From: Musa acuminata AAA Group
Lineage: Eukaryota; Streptophyta; Magnoliopsida; Zingiberales; Musaceae
Assembly: GCF_036884655.1 (NCBI RefSeq)
Contig: NC_088345.1
Span: forward strand, 31,676,501-31,740,500
DNA: 64,000 bases
Direction: 5' to 3'
Shown: piece after piece, positions 42,981-52,709 of the stretch
Layout of the letters: every line of letters begins with the position of its first letter
Numbering within the stretch: the first letter of the stretch is position 1
Translations under genes and position numbers: made by a program
Notes under the pieces: model-generated
What the model was told of the DNA's origin: nothing
The model's input: only the letters and a program-made list of their open reading frames with translations
Databases searched by the model: none

Positions 42981-43066
42981 GGGGTGAGAGAGGCTCGAAC
43001 TCTCGACCTCAGGATCACTCTTTTCTGCTATGAGACCTACGCGCTAACCAACTGCGCCACCACCCC
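42981..43066 (-). tRNA. Elongator tRNA-Met (CAT) with a 13-nt intron
   Basis: On the minus strand the gene starts GGGGTGGTGGCGCAGTTGG and ends TCTCTCACCCC. The acceptor arm (GGGGTGG with TCACCCC), D arm (GCGC, loop, GCGC), anticodon loop CTCATAA and T arm (GAGAG-TTCGAGC-CTCTC) all fold. The loop is interrupted after CTCATA by a 13-nt intron (GCAGAAAAGAGTG), at the place where plant elongator tRNA-Met genes carry their intron. The mature form is 73 nt before CCA addition. The D-arm and T-arm regions fit internal A and B boxes. The U31-U39 mismatch is a known feature of this tRNA. It appears functional. Confidence 0.95.
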
Positions 43067-43327
43067 CGTCGTTTTATGGGTGTCAGGATGGAAATAACTA
43101 TATGAACTAAATCTACTATATTTGTTATACGTCAAATGCACTAATGAATTCATATGTAAACGTTATGAAACTGACAACACAAATGACGACATGTTGTTCA
43201 CACCTAAAAATAATGTAAAATAGTACTGCAGTTCCAGCCTGTCTTTTGTGTTCTTCTGAGATTGACAGCTTTAATGTGCAAAGCCAAGGCGGCCACGAGA
43301 AGAAGATAGAGCACAAAGCCTAAAGAA
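43067..43327 (+). promoter_or_regulatory. Upstream region of the UGT gene
   Basis: 261 bp between the divergent tRNA gene and the UGT start. It is A/T-rich around 43095-43130 (ACTATATGAAC, CTACTATATTTG), where a TATA element could lie. No element can be singled out. Confidence 0.3.
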
Positions 43328-43835
43328 ATGGCTGCCTTCACGGAGATTAGACCCCACGCGGTGGTCGTCCCGTTCCCGGCGCAAGGCCACATCAATCCGC
43401 ACCTGAAGCTGGCCAAGCTACTCCACGCCAGGGGCTTCCACTTCACCTTCGTCAACACCGAGTACAACCACCGCCGCCTCACCCTGTCCCGAGGCCCCGA
43501 CTGGGCCACCGCAGGCCTCGACGGCTTCCGCTTCGAGACCATCCCCGACGGCCTGCCGCCGCCGTCGGACGAGAACAACACGCAGGATGTGCCGGCGCTG
43601 TGCGCTTCCACCAGGGCCACCTGCCTGGCCCCATTCAGAGACCTCATGGCGAGGCTGAGCCGCGCGGCCGACGTGCCCCCCGTCACATGCATCGTGTCCG
43701 ATGGGGCTATGTGCTTCACCGTGGATGAGGACTTCGGGGTTCCTGTCTTGCTCTTCTTCACACATAGTGCATGTGGCTATTGGAGCTACTTTCACTTTGG
43801 TGAGCTCGTCAGGAGAGGCTACACGCCTCTCAAAG
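43328..43835 (+). CDS. UGT85-like gene, exon 1
   Basis: Encodes residues 1-169 and one base of codon 170. It contains the N-terminal acceptor-binding lobe with the catalytic His (residue 21) and the DxxxxF-type segment after residue 125. The ATG is the first in frame, and the sequence [19 protein letters not shown] at residues 12-30 is at the usual distance from the start. The codons are markedly G/C-ending, unlike the surrounding transposons. Confidence 0.93.
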
Positions 43836-43906
43836 GTAAGATTTCGAGCCAAATGATCGATCTGCATCACCCAAAGAATCATATTTGATGATATGCCTTC
43901 ACGCAG
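43836..43906 (+). other. UGT85-like gene, intron
   Basis: 71-bp phase-1 intron with GTAAG at the donor and ACGCAG at the acceptor. Removing it joins CTCAAAG to ATGAAAGC and gives the conserved PLK-DESFL reading. Its length is short but usable in plants. Confidence 0.88.
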
Positions 43907-44132
43907 ATGAAAGCTTCTTGACGAACGGGTATCTCGATACTCCGATCGACTGGATCGTCGGCCTCGAAAACATCCGCTTCCGGGACCTGCCGTCCTTCGT
44001 CCGGACCACCGACCCCGACGACGTAATGCCGAGCATTATGGCGAGGCGTGCCGCGCATAACGCTCCCCAAGCCGCCGGTATCATCCTCAACACCTTCGAC
44101 AACCTCGAGGGCCCCGTGTTGTACGGGATCCG
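43907..44132 (+). CDS. UGT85-like gene, exon 2, part before the insertion
   Basis: Codons 170-245 (first two bases of 245 plus the TSD copy). The last five bases, ATCCG, are one copy of the target-site duplication. Residues include DESFLTNGYLDTPIDWIVGL and an AAGIILNTFDNLEG segment typical of this family. Confidence 0.92.
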
Positions 44133-44736
44133 TGATGGGATATAAAGAAGAATAACCTTTGTATATGAGCAAATACTAGAAGACCATAATACGCAACGGA
44201 ATAAAATGGAAACACAATCAAACAGAACACCAAGATATACGTGAAAAATCCCTTCAATGTGAAGGGTAAAAACCACGGGGCAAACTAGAGATAATCCACT
44301 ATGAGAATAATGAATATACAAATCTCAATCTCTAGCCCAAAACCTTAGCAACAACCACAAGAGAATAACTTGGATACAAGGATCACGTCACTGCCCACAA
44401 TATCTAAAACCTCCCCAAGTAATCACAGCAAGAGTCTATTGTAGATTTGATCTAACCTGAGATGAGAACACTGCTAGATGATTGAGAATAGTCTCTCTGC
44501 GTTGTCCTTGTCTTCTTCCCTTTCTTTCTCTTGTTTTTCTGCCTTGTTCTTCTCTCTTTTCTTTGGAATCCCGTGACTCTCAAGATCTGCCTCGTTGTTG
44601 CCTTTTTATAGCCTTTTTCTTCTTTTAAAACGTAGCCACCACACCCCCTAATCTTAATTAAGGTTAGGTTAAGAGGAGGTGTGGGCTATGGGCTGCCCTA
44701 GCCCACATAGGCTGAATATGGGCTATCAGCCCAACA
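44133..44736 (-). mobile_element. 3' LTR of the UGT-disrupting copia element
   Basis: 604 bp, starting TGATGGGATATAAAG and ending CAGCCCAACA on the + strand. A minus-strand polypurine tract (GAAGGGGGAGGT) follows at 44737-44748. The run of coding bases CGT GAT GGG ATA TAA at the edge supplies the stop for the truncated UGT. Confidence 0.92.
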
Positions 44737-44989
44737 ACCTCCCCCTTCAGCCCATAAGGGAGGCTGTCCCATGACTCCTCAATGTGAAGCCATGCCGACC
44801 AACTGTCGGCATATCTCCTGTCTTTCTTTTGGTAAGGTCTTCGTCAACATGTCTGCTTCGTTGTCATCTGTATGAATTTTCTAAAGCTGCAACTGCTTCT
44901 CTTTAAATACATTTCGAATCCAGTGGTATCTGACATCTATATGCTTTGACTTGGAATGAAACATTGGGTTCTTACACAAATGGATGGCA

Positions 44990-47900
44990 CTCTGGCTATC
45001 ACAATGCACCACATAATTTTCCTATTTCAGCTCTAATTCTTGTAAGAATTCTTTCATCCATAACATTTCTTTGCATACCTCTATAGCAGCAATATATTCT
45101 GCTTTTGTGGTGGAGAGAGCAATACACCTTTGTAACCTGGATTGTCATGACACAACTCTCCCTGCAAAAGTAAGTACATAACCTGAAGTGGACTTTCTCG
45201 TATCTATATCTCTTTCCATATCTGCATCTATGTAACCTGTCAACATAGGTGGTCCACCTCCAAAGCTTAAACAAACCTTAGAGCTCCCTTTGAGATATCT
45301 AAAAATCCACTTCACTGCTGCCCAGTGCTCTTTGCCTGGATTTGCAAGAAATCTGCTAGTAACACCCACTGCATATGCGATGTCTGGCATCGTACATACC
45401 ATTGCATACATTAAACTTCCAACTGCTGAAGCATAAGGAACCTTTTATATTTTCTGTTGGGAAATCATGGGGGACGACATCATATGCGCAGCGGAAGAAC
45501 AAGAAAACAAAAATCCCCGATTCCCAAAAAGATGTTCGTCGTCGTGCGAAGATTGGTGCGTAAAAAATCCGCAAAACACAAAACTGCGTATAGAGATTGT
45601 GTTACCTAGGGAGATCGTATATCCCTGTTTCCTTGCAGATCCTTAGGAGAGGGTGAAGGAGGTCAAGCGTCCTCCTCTCTAGCGGTGATCCACACAGCAG
45701 GGTTGCGATGACCCTCCTCAAAACTCCAGGCCTACTCTGAGGTGGAGAGGGAGAGAAGAATATGAAGGGCAAGCAAAGACTCTAGCCTATGAGGCTGTGA
45801 ATCCCTCCTATTTATAGAGATCCCGTGTCAAACCCTAATAGGTCCTTCCCTAGTGGGTATTGGATCTGCATCCAATAAGACAAGGGCTCCGTCGGATATC
45901 TCATATCCGAACCTCTACTCATCGCAATGCCTACCATATGTGTGTGACCCTCTAGGCCCAATATCGAGCTGGACGTGAGTCATACCTGTCAGAACTCCTT
46001 CTAACTCAGTGAATTATTATCTCTGTAATAATTCACTCGACTCATCGACTACGGACGTACTAGGCCACTACGTCGTAGTCCCCAAACGATACAGGGGAAT
46101 CCAATCCATTGGACCTGTCTATCCTCAGTTACCATGTACCTATAGTCCCTCATCCATCTAATATCCCAGAGACCGTATATCGAGTATGGTGTTGTCAGAC
46201 CCATACGGTTTCTACTCGAGTCTCGCTCTAATCGGATTCTCCCGGAGAACTCTTTCTCTCTCAACCCGAATGACCCTGGCCAGGGATTTGTCTGAGCAAG
46301 AACACATGGGATATTCCTCTCATGACGCCGAGAGTGGATGATCCTTTGTCGACACTCAATAGCCCTCGTAGGATCGACTACCACTCCCAATAACCAGCTG
46401 TACTAGATCTGGGACAGCCAAACCTATAAGTCTGGTATCAAAGAGTGGAGCACTCATACAGGACATCCTTGGTGTCTCAAGTCTAAGGACCAGATACACC
46501 ACTAGGACTACGGAATCGCTGTTTGACAATAAGGCATCATCAACCATCCAGCATTCCGTAAGCGGATCAATCAGTGAACTCATTCTCCAATGAGCACCTG
46601 TATTGTATCCCTAGTGTCCCTACACGAGCAGCTATGAGACCAGTTGCATCCATCATATGGACGGATATACAGCACACCAGTCTATCCGATTATAACGATG
46701 TCCCTCTCGAGTAACCTATGACCGGGATTATTTAGGATATGTGTTTAAAGGTGAATCGATCTCATTATCGTGATCTCATCACGATCCGATTCCCATTGCA
46801 CAAATCCAAGGACATCACAATATATATATATGCATTTATGCAATAGTTATAAAGTGATATACGCCAAAATATAATAAGTAAAAAGATTCTGTATCAAGTC
46901 ACACGTGCCATCACTCACGTGATTGGCTTGTTGGACACCTATGACTAGCATTTTCTCCTTCTCCTCATCACTTGACGGACTCTGTTCTAAGCACAACTTG
47001 AAGTGACCTGTAAAAGGAGAACCAACTGGTTTTGCATTGCTCATACTGAATCTTTCCAATACCTTCTCGATGTATTTCTTCTGTGACAACCAAATCTTCT
47101 TGTTTTTCCTGTCATGAGAAATCTGCATGCCCAGTATTTGCTTTGCTGGCCCCATATCCTTCATTGCAAAAGACTCACTCAGTTCCTTCTTCAACCTGTC
47201 AATTTTAGACATATCTTTCCCAAGAATAAGCATATCATCAACATAAAGTAAGAGAATAATAAAATCCTCACCAAACCATTTGATGTACACACAATGATCT
47301 GAAGCCGTTCTTTTGTATCCATTTTCTGTCATAAATGAATCAAACTTTCTGTACTATTGTCTTGGAGCTTGCTTTAGCCCATACAAGCTCTTCTTCAACT
47401 TGCAGACAAAATTATCTTTACCTTTGACTTTGAAGCCTTCTGGTTGCTCCATATAAATTTCCTCATCCAAATCACCATGAAAGAAAGCTGTCTTCACATC
47501 TAACTACTCAACCTCTAAGTCCTGGCTAGCAGCAATACCAAGAGCAACACGAATAGAAGACATTTTAACAACAGGAGAGAAAATCTCTTCAAAGTCAATA
47601 CCTTTCTTTTGACCAAAGCCTTTCACAACCAATCTAGCTTTGTACTTTGGTTGAGAACAATTATTTTGAGTCTTGAACCTAAAAACCCACTTGTTCTTCA
47701 AGGCCTTCATTCCATTTGGTAGCAGCATCAAATCATAAGTATGGTTCTTTTGAAGAGCATCCATCTCTTCCTGCATAGGAACTAACCACTTCTCTTTCTG
47801 CTCACTTTCAACTACTTCCTGGTAACTCTCTGGTTCACCTGCATTAGTAAGCATCACATACTCATCTGTAGAGTATCTTCTGGAAGGTTGACGTTGTCTA

Positions 47901-48151
47901 GAAGATCTTCTCAACTGAGGTTCTGCGGGAACTTGCTCTCCTACTTCTTCTTGCTCAACATGTCCTGCAAATAAATCAACATCAGGCTCTACACTATTTT
48001 CCTGCACATCTCCCCCATCACCCTGATATACTGGAGGAATAACTGGGTCACAATCTACTAATCCTTCTACAGAAGTCTTGGTTGGTGCATTCTTCTTCAA
48101 ATCCTCAAAAGTTTGATCCTCAAAGAAGACCACATCTCTGCTCCTGAACAC
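44990..48151 (-). pseudogene. RT-RNase H of the Tork-like element, split by a solo LTR
   Basis: Read leftward, the integrase C-terminal region and RT entry come first (47504-48151, KNKWVFRFKTQ, YKARLVVKGFGQKKGIDFEE). A stop follows after residues SQDLEVE. RT continues at about 47335-47500 with a second stop where APRQW is expected. The catalytic part is at 46956-47332 (IILLLYVDDMLILGKDMSKI). The nested LTR occupies 45455-46950. Beyond it the frame continues at 45145-45449 with SLMYAMVCTMPDIAYAVGVT and the RNase H start, ending in scraps near 44990. Confidence 0.88.
45455..46950 (-). mobile_element. Solo LTR of another copia-type family, 1496 bp, TSD TTTTC
   Basis: On the minus strand it starts TGCTAGTCATAGG and ends TCCCAACA. 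Target-site duplication TTTTC is perfect (45450-45454 and 46951-46955). A minus-strand TATA box (TCTATAAATAGGAGG) lies near 45805-45820. It has no relation to the SIRE-type LTRs. It interrupts the RT just after EEKEK-type residues, and removing it restores the RT order. Confidence 0.92.
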
Positions 48152-48169
48152 CTTCTACTTTTCTGGATC

Positions 48170-49147
48170 TCAAAGCCTGTAACCAAACTGATCATGTGAG
48201 TAACCAAGAAAAATACATTCTTTAGACTTACCATCCAGCTTGGACCTCTTATTATCTGGAATATGTACAAATGCGCGACAACCAAATACTCTCGAATGCC
48301 TGTAGGAAACATCTTTCTCTGACCATACATGCTCTGCAACATCACCATCTAGGGCTATACATGGTGATAAGTTGATCACATCAACTGCAGTCCTCAAAGC
48401 CTCATCCCAAAACCTTTTGGGTAGCTTGGCATGTGAAAGCATACATCTGATCTTTTCCATGATGGTGCGGTTCATCCTCTCTACAATTGCATTATGTTGA
48501 GGTGTACCAAGAACTGTCATCTCATGTTGGATCCCATGTGACCTGCAATAGTCATTAAACAATCCCGTATACTCACCACCATTATCTGATCTTATGCATT
48601 TCAATTTCCTTTCTGTCTCCCTTTCAACCCTGGCATGAAACTCTTTAGACATTAATAACCTGATCTTTGGTCTTCAAAGCATAAGCCCAAACTTTCCTGA
48701 AAAAATCATCTATAAATGTGATAAAATAAAGTGCACCACTTATACCAAGAACATCAACAGATCCACCAGGAGTTTTTGTCCTCAAAGGACCACATACATC
48801 TGTATAAACACGGTCTAATGCATGCATTTTTTTAGATAAAGCAACACTAGCAAATGAAACTCTATGTTGTTTACCAGCCAAACAATCAATACAAGGGTTT
48901 AGATGTGTATACCTCTGAAATATAGTAATACCTCTCTCTTGGAAAGAGCTTGTAGCCCCTTCTCGCTCATGTGTCCCAATCGCCTATGCCACAACTCCAT
49001 ACTGAAGTCTTTCTCTGTAGTATTTAACTGCTCACCATAAGCTTTAGCCTGCAACCTATACAAAGTATGACATTTCTTTCCACTAGCTATAACAAGAGAA
49101 CCCTTACTGAGCTTCCATTGCCCTCTATGAAATCTGCTTTCATACTC
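48170..49147 (-). pseudogene. Integrase of the Tork-like element
   Basis: Pieces of the GAG-pre-integrase zinc region (about 48900-49140, LWHRRLGHMSEKGL in a broken frame) are followed by 48645-48881 (RVYTDVCGPLRTKTPGGSVD, FITFIDDFFRKVWAY). Then comes 48170-48652 (IRSDNGGEYTGLFNDYC, NAIVERMNRTIMEKIRCML). The catalytic D, D and E are all present. A frameshift near 48650 and others upstream break it. Confidence 0.88.
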
Positions 49148-50272
49148 TTAATCATCTAGTCTTCCAACTGAAATTAAATTCAGCCTCAAGTCAACCACAT
49201 GCCTCACATCCTTAAGTACCAACTTGCAGCCAAGGTTGGTCTTTAAATGGATATCACCCATGCCAATGATGTCTGCTATGCCATAGTTGCTCATCTTGAC
49301 AACACCAAAGTTTCCATACCTGTATGTAGCAAAAAACTCTCTCCGATGTGTAGCATGATAAGAAGCACCTATGTCAATCACACACTCAAGATCTTGACAC
49401 ACGCAAGAAAAAATATCATCAGAAGGAGACAAAATCAAATAATCACCACCCTGCACTATAGTTGTAGTATTATCCTTTGACTCTGTAGACTCCACTTCTT
49501 TTCCCTTTTTCTTTTTCTTCTTAGCTTGCTTACATTGGTTCTTATAATGTCCTTTCTCACCATAGTTATAGCAAACAATATCTTTTCTTGATCTTGACTT
49601 GCTCATACCCATACGTGAACTACTTCTAGACTTTGACCTTCCTCTGTTCTCTGAGATAAGTGCCTGTGAATCATTCTGAGATGTTGTCGAATTCTTTCTT
49701 CTCAACTCCTCATTCAACAAACTACTTACTACTTGACTCATAGTGACAATACCATCTGGCACAGAATTACTAAGGGAAACCACCAGTGTCTCCCAACTTT
49801 CTGGTAATGAACTGAGAAGTAACAATGCCTGCAACTCATCATCAAGAGACATTTTCATAGAGGATAACTGGTTAGAAATACTCTGCATTTCATTCAAATG
49901 CTCAGCAATAGAAGCACCCTCTCTATATTTTAGGTTCACAAGTTTTCTGATAAAAAAAGCTTTGTTGTCAGTTGTTTTTCTTTCATAGAGAGTTTCCAAT
50001 TTTTTCCAAAGAGAATATGCAGAAATTTCAGTAGAAATATGGTGAAAGACACTATCATCAAGCCACTGTCTAATAAACCCAATTGTTTTTCGATCTAACC
50101 TCTTCCACTCATCATCTGTCATAGTTGTAGGTTTTGCACTATCCCCTTGCAAAGGTCCATACAAATCTTTGCAATACAAGAGATCTTCCATTCTTGGTTT
50201 CCATATCATCCAATTATTTCCATTCAAACTAATCATGCGAGAAATATTACTGGCCTCCATGTTCAAATACAA
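49148..50272 (-). CDS. Gag-protease of the Tork-like copia element
   Basis: A 374-residue frame. The N-terminal gag domain has SLNGNNWMIWKPRMEDLLYC and a UBN2-type body to about residue 190. An Arg/Ser-rich linker follows, then a zinc knuckle CYNYGEKGHYKNQC whose second Cys is Tyr, a lysine-rich run (AKKKKKKGK), and a protease start with VIDIGASYHATHRREFF. Ile replaces the usual Ser/Thr in the D-S/T-G active site. The knuckle and protease changes make a functional product unlikely even though the frame is open. It ends near LNLISVGRLDD. Confidence 0.85.
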   Translation of the reverse strand: MYLNMEASNISRMISLNGNNWMIWKPRMEDLLYCKDLYGPLQGDSAKPTTMTDDEWKRLDRKTIGFIRQWLDDSVFHHISTEISAYSLWKKLETLYERKTTDNKAFFIRKLVNLKYREGASIAEHLNEMQSISNQLSSMKMSLDDELQALLLLSSLPESWETLVVSLSNSVPDGIVTMSQVVSSLLNEELRRKNSTTSQNDSQALISENRGRSKSRSSSRMGMSKSRSRKDIVCYNYGEKGHYKNQCKQAKKKKKKGKEVESTESKDNTTTIVQGGDYLILSPSDDIFSCVCQDLECVIDIGASYHATHRREFFATYRYGNFGVVKMSNYGIADIIGMGDIHLKTNLGCKLVLKDVRHVVDLRLNLISVGRLDD

Positions 50273-50290
50273 AAATTAAATCACCAAAAC

Positions 50291-50307
50291 CCCGCTCTAA
50301 TACCAGT
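50291..50307 (-). promoter_or_regulatory. Primer-binding site of the Tork-like element
   Basis: On the minus strand ACTGGTATTAGAGCGG follows the LTR end. It is complementary to initiator tRNA-Met with the common T variant. Confidence 0.8.
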
Positions 50308-50907
50308 TGATGGGGATATAAAGAGGAATAACCTTTGTATATGAACAAATACTAGAAGATCATAATACGTAGCGGAATAAAATGGAAACACAATCAAACA
50401 GAACACCAAGATATACATGGAAAACCCCTTCAATGTGAAGGGTAAAAACCACGGGGCAAACTAGAGATAATCCACTATGAGAATAATAAATATACAAATC
50501 TCAATCTCTTGCCCAAAACCCTAGCAACAACCACAAGAGAATAATTGGGATACATGGATCACGTCACTGCCCACAATATCTAAAACCTCCCCAAGTAATC
50601 ACAGCAAGAGTCTACTGTAGATTTGATCTAATCTGAGATGAGAACACTGCTAGATGATTGAGAACAGTCTCTCTGGGTTGTCCTTGTCTTCTTCCCTTTC
50701 TTTCTCTTGTTTTTCTACCTTGTTCTTCTCTCTTTTCTTTGGAATCTCGTGACTCTCAAGATCTGCCTCGTTGCTACCTTTTTATAACATTTTTCTGCTT
50801 CTAAAACGCAACCACCACACCCCTCTAATCTTAATTAGGGTTAGGTTAAGATGAGGTATGGGCTGTGGGCTGCCCTAGCCCACATGGGCTGGGCTATCAG
50901 CCCAACA
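50308..50907 (-). mobile_element. 5' LTR of the UGT-disrupting copia element
   Basis: 600 bp, TGATGGGGATATAAAG to CAGCCCAACA on the + strand. Near its right end it has a dyad, GGCTGGGC-TATCA-GCCCA. The minus-strand A/T-rich TTATAAAAAGG near 50780-50790 is the probable TATA region. Confidence 0.92.
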
Positions 50908-50912
50908 ATCCG

Positions 50913-51606
50913 CTCCAAGTTCCCCAACCTCTACTCCGTCGGCCCTGTCTCGTCCATCGCCACCACCGCCTTCACCTCGATCTCTGGTAACCTGTGGAAG
51001 GAAGATACCGAGTGCATCAAATGGCTGGACGACCAGGCTGATGGCTCCGTCCTGTACGTCAACTTCGGGAGCATCACGGTAGTGACGGCGGAGCAGCTGC
51101 TCGAGTTCGCGTGGGGCTTGGCGCGCAGCGGGTACCCGTTCCTGTGGGTGGTGAGGCCCGACATGGTGCGAGGCGAGGCGGCGGTGCTGCCGGAGGAGTT
51201 TGCCGCGGAAGTAGAAGGGAGGGGGCTGTTGGTGGGGTGGTGCAACCAAGAGGAGGTCTTAAGCCACCCCGCGACGGCTGTCTTCCTGTCGCACTGCGGG
51301 TGGAACTCGACGCTGGAGAGCATCAGCGAGGGCGTGCCGATGATATGCTGGCCATTCTTCGCCGAGCAGCAAACCAACTGCAGGTACTTGTGCACCAAAT
51401 GGGGGATGGGTACGGAGATCGGCAGCAACGCGAGGAGGGGGGAGGTGGAGGGGTGCATAAGGGAGGTGATGACAGGGGACAAAGGGAGAGAGATGACAAA
51501 GAGAGCATTGGAATGGAAAGAGAGGGCAAGAAAAGCCATTGGCCCGGGGGGCTCTTCCTCGGTCAACCTTGAAAGGCTGGTGGAGGAGTTGATAAGGAGA
51601 CAGTGA
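50913..51606 (+). CDS. UGT85-like gene, exon 2, part after the insertion
   Basis: Codons 245 (third base) to 475 and the TGA/TGAG stop region at 51604-51606. It encodes the whole C-terminal UDP-sugar-binding lobe with SVLYVNFGSITVVTAEQLLE and the PSPG box (HCGWNSTLESISEG within it). The final PSPG residue is Gln, as in glucose-using enzymes. No stops or shifts are present. An ORF track start at 50851 lies in LTR sequence and is not the real start. Confidence 0.93.
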
Positions 51607-51755
51607 GACAAGCTCCTGTTTGATATGTTGTTCCTATAGCATGATGATTCACTCACTGCTCTGCAAAGTGTAGTTGTCTGGCAAATTGCGATACATAACA
51701 ACATTGTAGCTGACACTAATATGTACAAGATAACTCAACCCAAACACAAATCCAA

Positions 51756-52709
51756 TCAAACCATAGGCAAACAAGAGTTGCTAATCGGGTCCAACAAAGC
51801 CGGCACCAAATACTTCCTCCCCTTCTCTCCTTCCACGTTATAGCTCGCCTTCGTCTTCACGTCCACCCTCAGTTTCCCAGCATAGCCAGGGTATGCGCCC
51901 TCGCCATAGACGCCTGGGCACCCAGCAGCCACCTCCACCGGCGCGTCCCGATCGCCCTGGAAGTATCCGCCGCCGTACGGGTTCGTGACGGAGCCGGCCA
52001 ACAGCGTCGCCAAGTTGATCACCATGCCGTCGAGCCCCACGTCTCCGTTGGGCGCGCCGAGGGGCTGTCCCTGCTGCCCGTAGGCTGGCTTGTGGAACGG
52101 CCACGCGCACTGTCCCGGGCACTGGCTCATGGAGTCGCCCACCCATATGTACGCGGTCCGAGCAGAGCCCGCGGCGACGGATCCGTGCATCCCGCAGGCA
52201 GCGGAGCAGAACCCCTCCACGGCCACGTCCGCGGCCGTGAGCACGAGGGCGACCCCGCCCGCCATGACGCCCAGTCTGCGCGCCAGCTCCGAGACGTCGG
52301 ACCTCCTCAGAAGCCTCCCCATGGAGTACCCCTCGTCTAACACTTGGTTGGTGAGCAACACATGGGTCTTCCTCTTCCCGGCCTTTTGGACGTAGTAGTC
52401 GACTGTTCTCCACCATTTGGAGACAGTGGGTGTTATGATGGCGAAGGTGGTGGGGCGGTGTGGGGGAGTCAGGGAGAGGAGGAAGTCGGTGATAATTGAT
52501 CTCTGTGATGGTGAGAATTTCCCATACCACAGGACGGAGATTGGGATGTTTCCCTCCAACAAGGCTCCTCTGTGGTAGGTGAGGATGGTAGGGGGAGGTT
52601 GGTAGAGAGAGGATAGCTTCCTTGATGCAATACATAGGTCTGTAAAGCTCAGAAGGAGAAGAAAGAGAAGGAATGTGGTCGATTCTTTGGGTTGATGGAT
52701 GGAAGCCAT
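51756..52709 (-). CDS. EXORDIUM-like / phosphate-induced (PHI-1) secreted protein
   Basis: A single-exon gene of 317 codons. An N-terminal signal peptide (about residues 1-28, with FLLFLLLLSFTDLCIA) is followed by the PHI-1 domain. Domain motifs are LTYHRGALLEGNIPISVLWY near residue 43, WYGKFSPSQRSIITDF, PTVSKWWRTVDYYVQ, AYIWVGDSMSQCPGQCAWPF, and a C-terminal GGYFQGDRDAPVEVAAGCPG. The length and domain order match the EXORDIUM/EXL family of apoplastic proteins linked to growth and carbon or phosphate status. The start is the first ATG before the signal peptide. It converges on the UGT gene, with 149 bp between stops. No damage is visible, so it is probably functional. Confidence 0.95.
   Translation of the reverse strand: MASIHQPKESTTFLLFLLLLSFTDLCIASRKLSSLYQPPPTILTYHRGALLEGNIPISVLWYGKFSPSQRSIITDFLLSLTPPHRPTTFAIITPTVSKWWRTVDYYVQKAGKRKTHVLLTNQVLDEGYSMGRLLRRSDVSELARRLGVMAGGVALVLTAADVAVEGFCSAACGMHGSVAAGSARTAYIWVGDSMSQCPGQCAWPFHKPAYGQQGQPLGAPNGDVGLDGMVINLATLLAGSVTNPYGGGYFQGDRDAPVEVAAGCPGVYGEGAYPGYAGKLRVDVKTKASYNVEGEKGRKYLVPALLDPISNSCLPMV

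Larger units (their letters stand above)
44133..50907 (-). mobile_element. Tork/Tnt1-like copia element inside the UGT exon, TSD ATCCG
   Basis: 6775 bp including a nested solo LTR. The 3' LTR is 44133-44736 and the 5' LTR is 50308-50907. Target-site duplication ATCCG lies at 44128-44132 and 50908-50912. On the minus strand it encodes gag-protease, integrase, RT and RNase H with scattered stops. It lies antisense to the UGT gene. The two LTRs show clearly more differences than the two LTRs of G3b (for example about five in the first 70 bp), so it is an older insertion. Confidence 0.95.
43328..51606 (+). pseudogene. UGT85-like UDP-glycosyltransferase disrupted by a copia element
   Basis: A family-1 plant glycosyltransferase gene, whose products transfer glucose from UDP-glucose to small acceptors in the cytosol. 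Exon 1 is 43328-43835, the intron is 43836-43906 (GT..AG, phase 1), and exon 2 is 43907-44132 plus 50913-51606. The element at 44133-50907 splits exon 2. Skipping the element and one ATCCG copy, the coding length is 1428 bp in one frame (475 residues). The catalytic His is residue 21 ([10 protein letters not shown]) and the likely partner Asp is residue 125 (CIVSDGAM). The PSPG box is residues 354-397, starting WCNQEEVLSHP and ending WPFFAEQ. The intron position and PLKDESFLTNGYLD-type segment fit UGT85. The acceptor is unknown. Read from the start, the disrupted gene stops at TAA 44143-44145 after 248 codons. Confidence 0.93.

Noticed and set aside
42981..43066. tRNA-derived SINE head
   Set aside because: The acceptor stem, both arms and intron are complete, and a T6 terminator follows directly. 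No SINE body or A tail is attached.
43204..43882. Antisense open frames over UGT exon 1
   Set aside because: High G/C at third positions keeps antisense frames open; the sense frame carries all the family motifs.
46049..46583. Open frames within 45455-46950
   Set aside because: They lie in a solo LTR with exact TSD and do not resemble any transposon or host protein.
50851..50912. Start of the second UGT part as an independent gene
   Set aside because: The upstream codons lie in the copia LTR. The break coincides with the ATCCG duplication, so this is a split exon, not a short gene.
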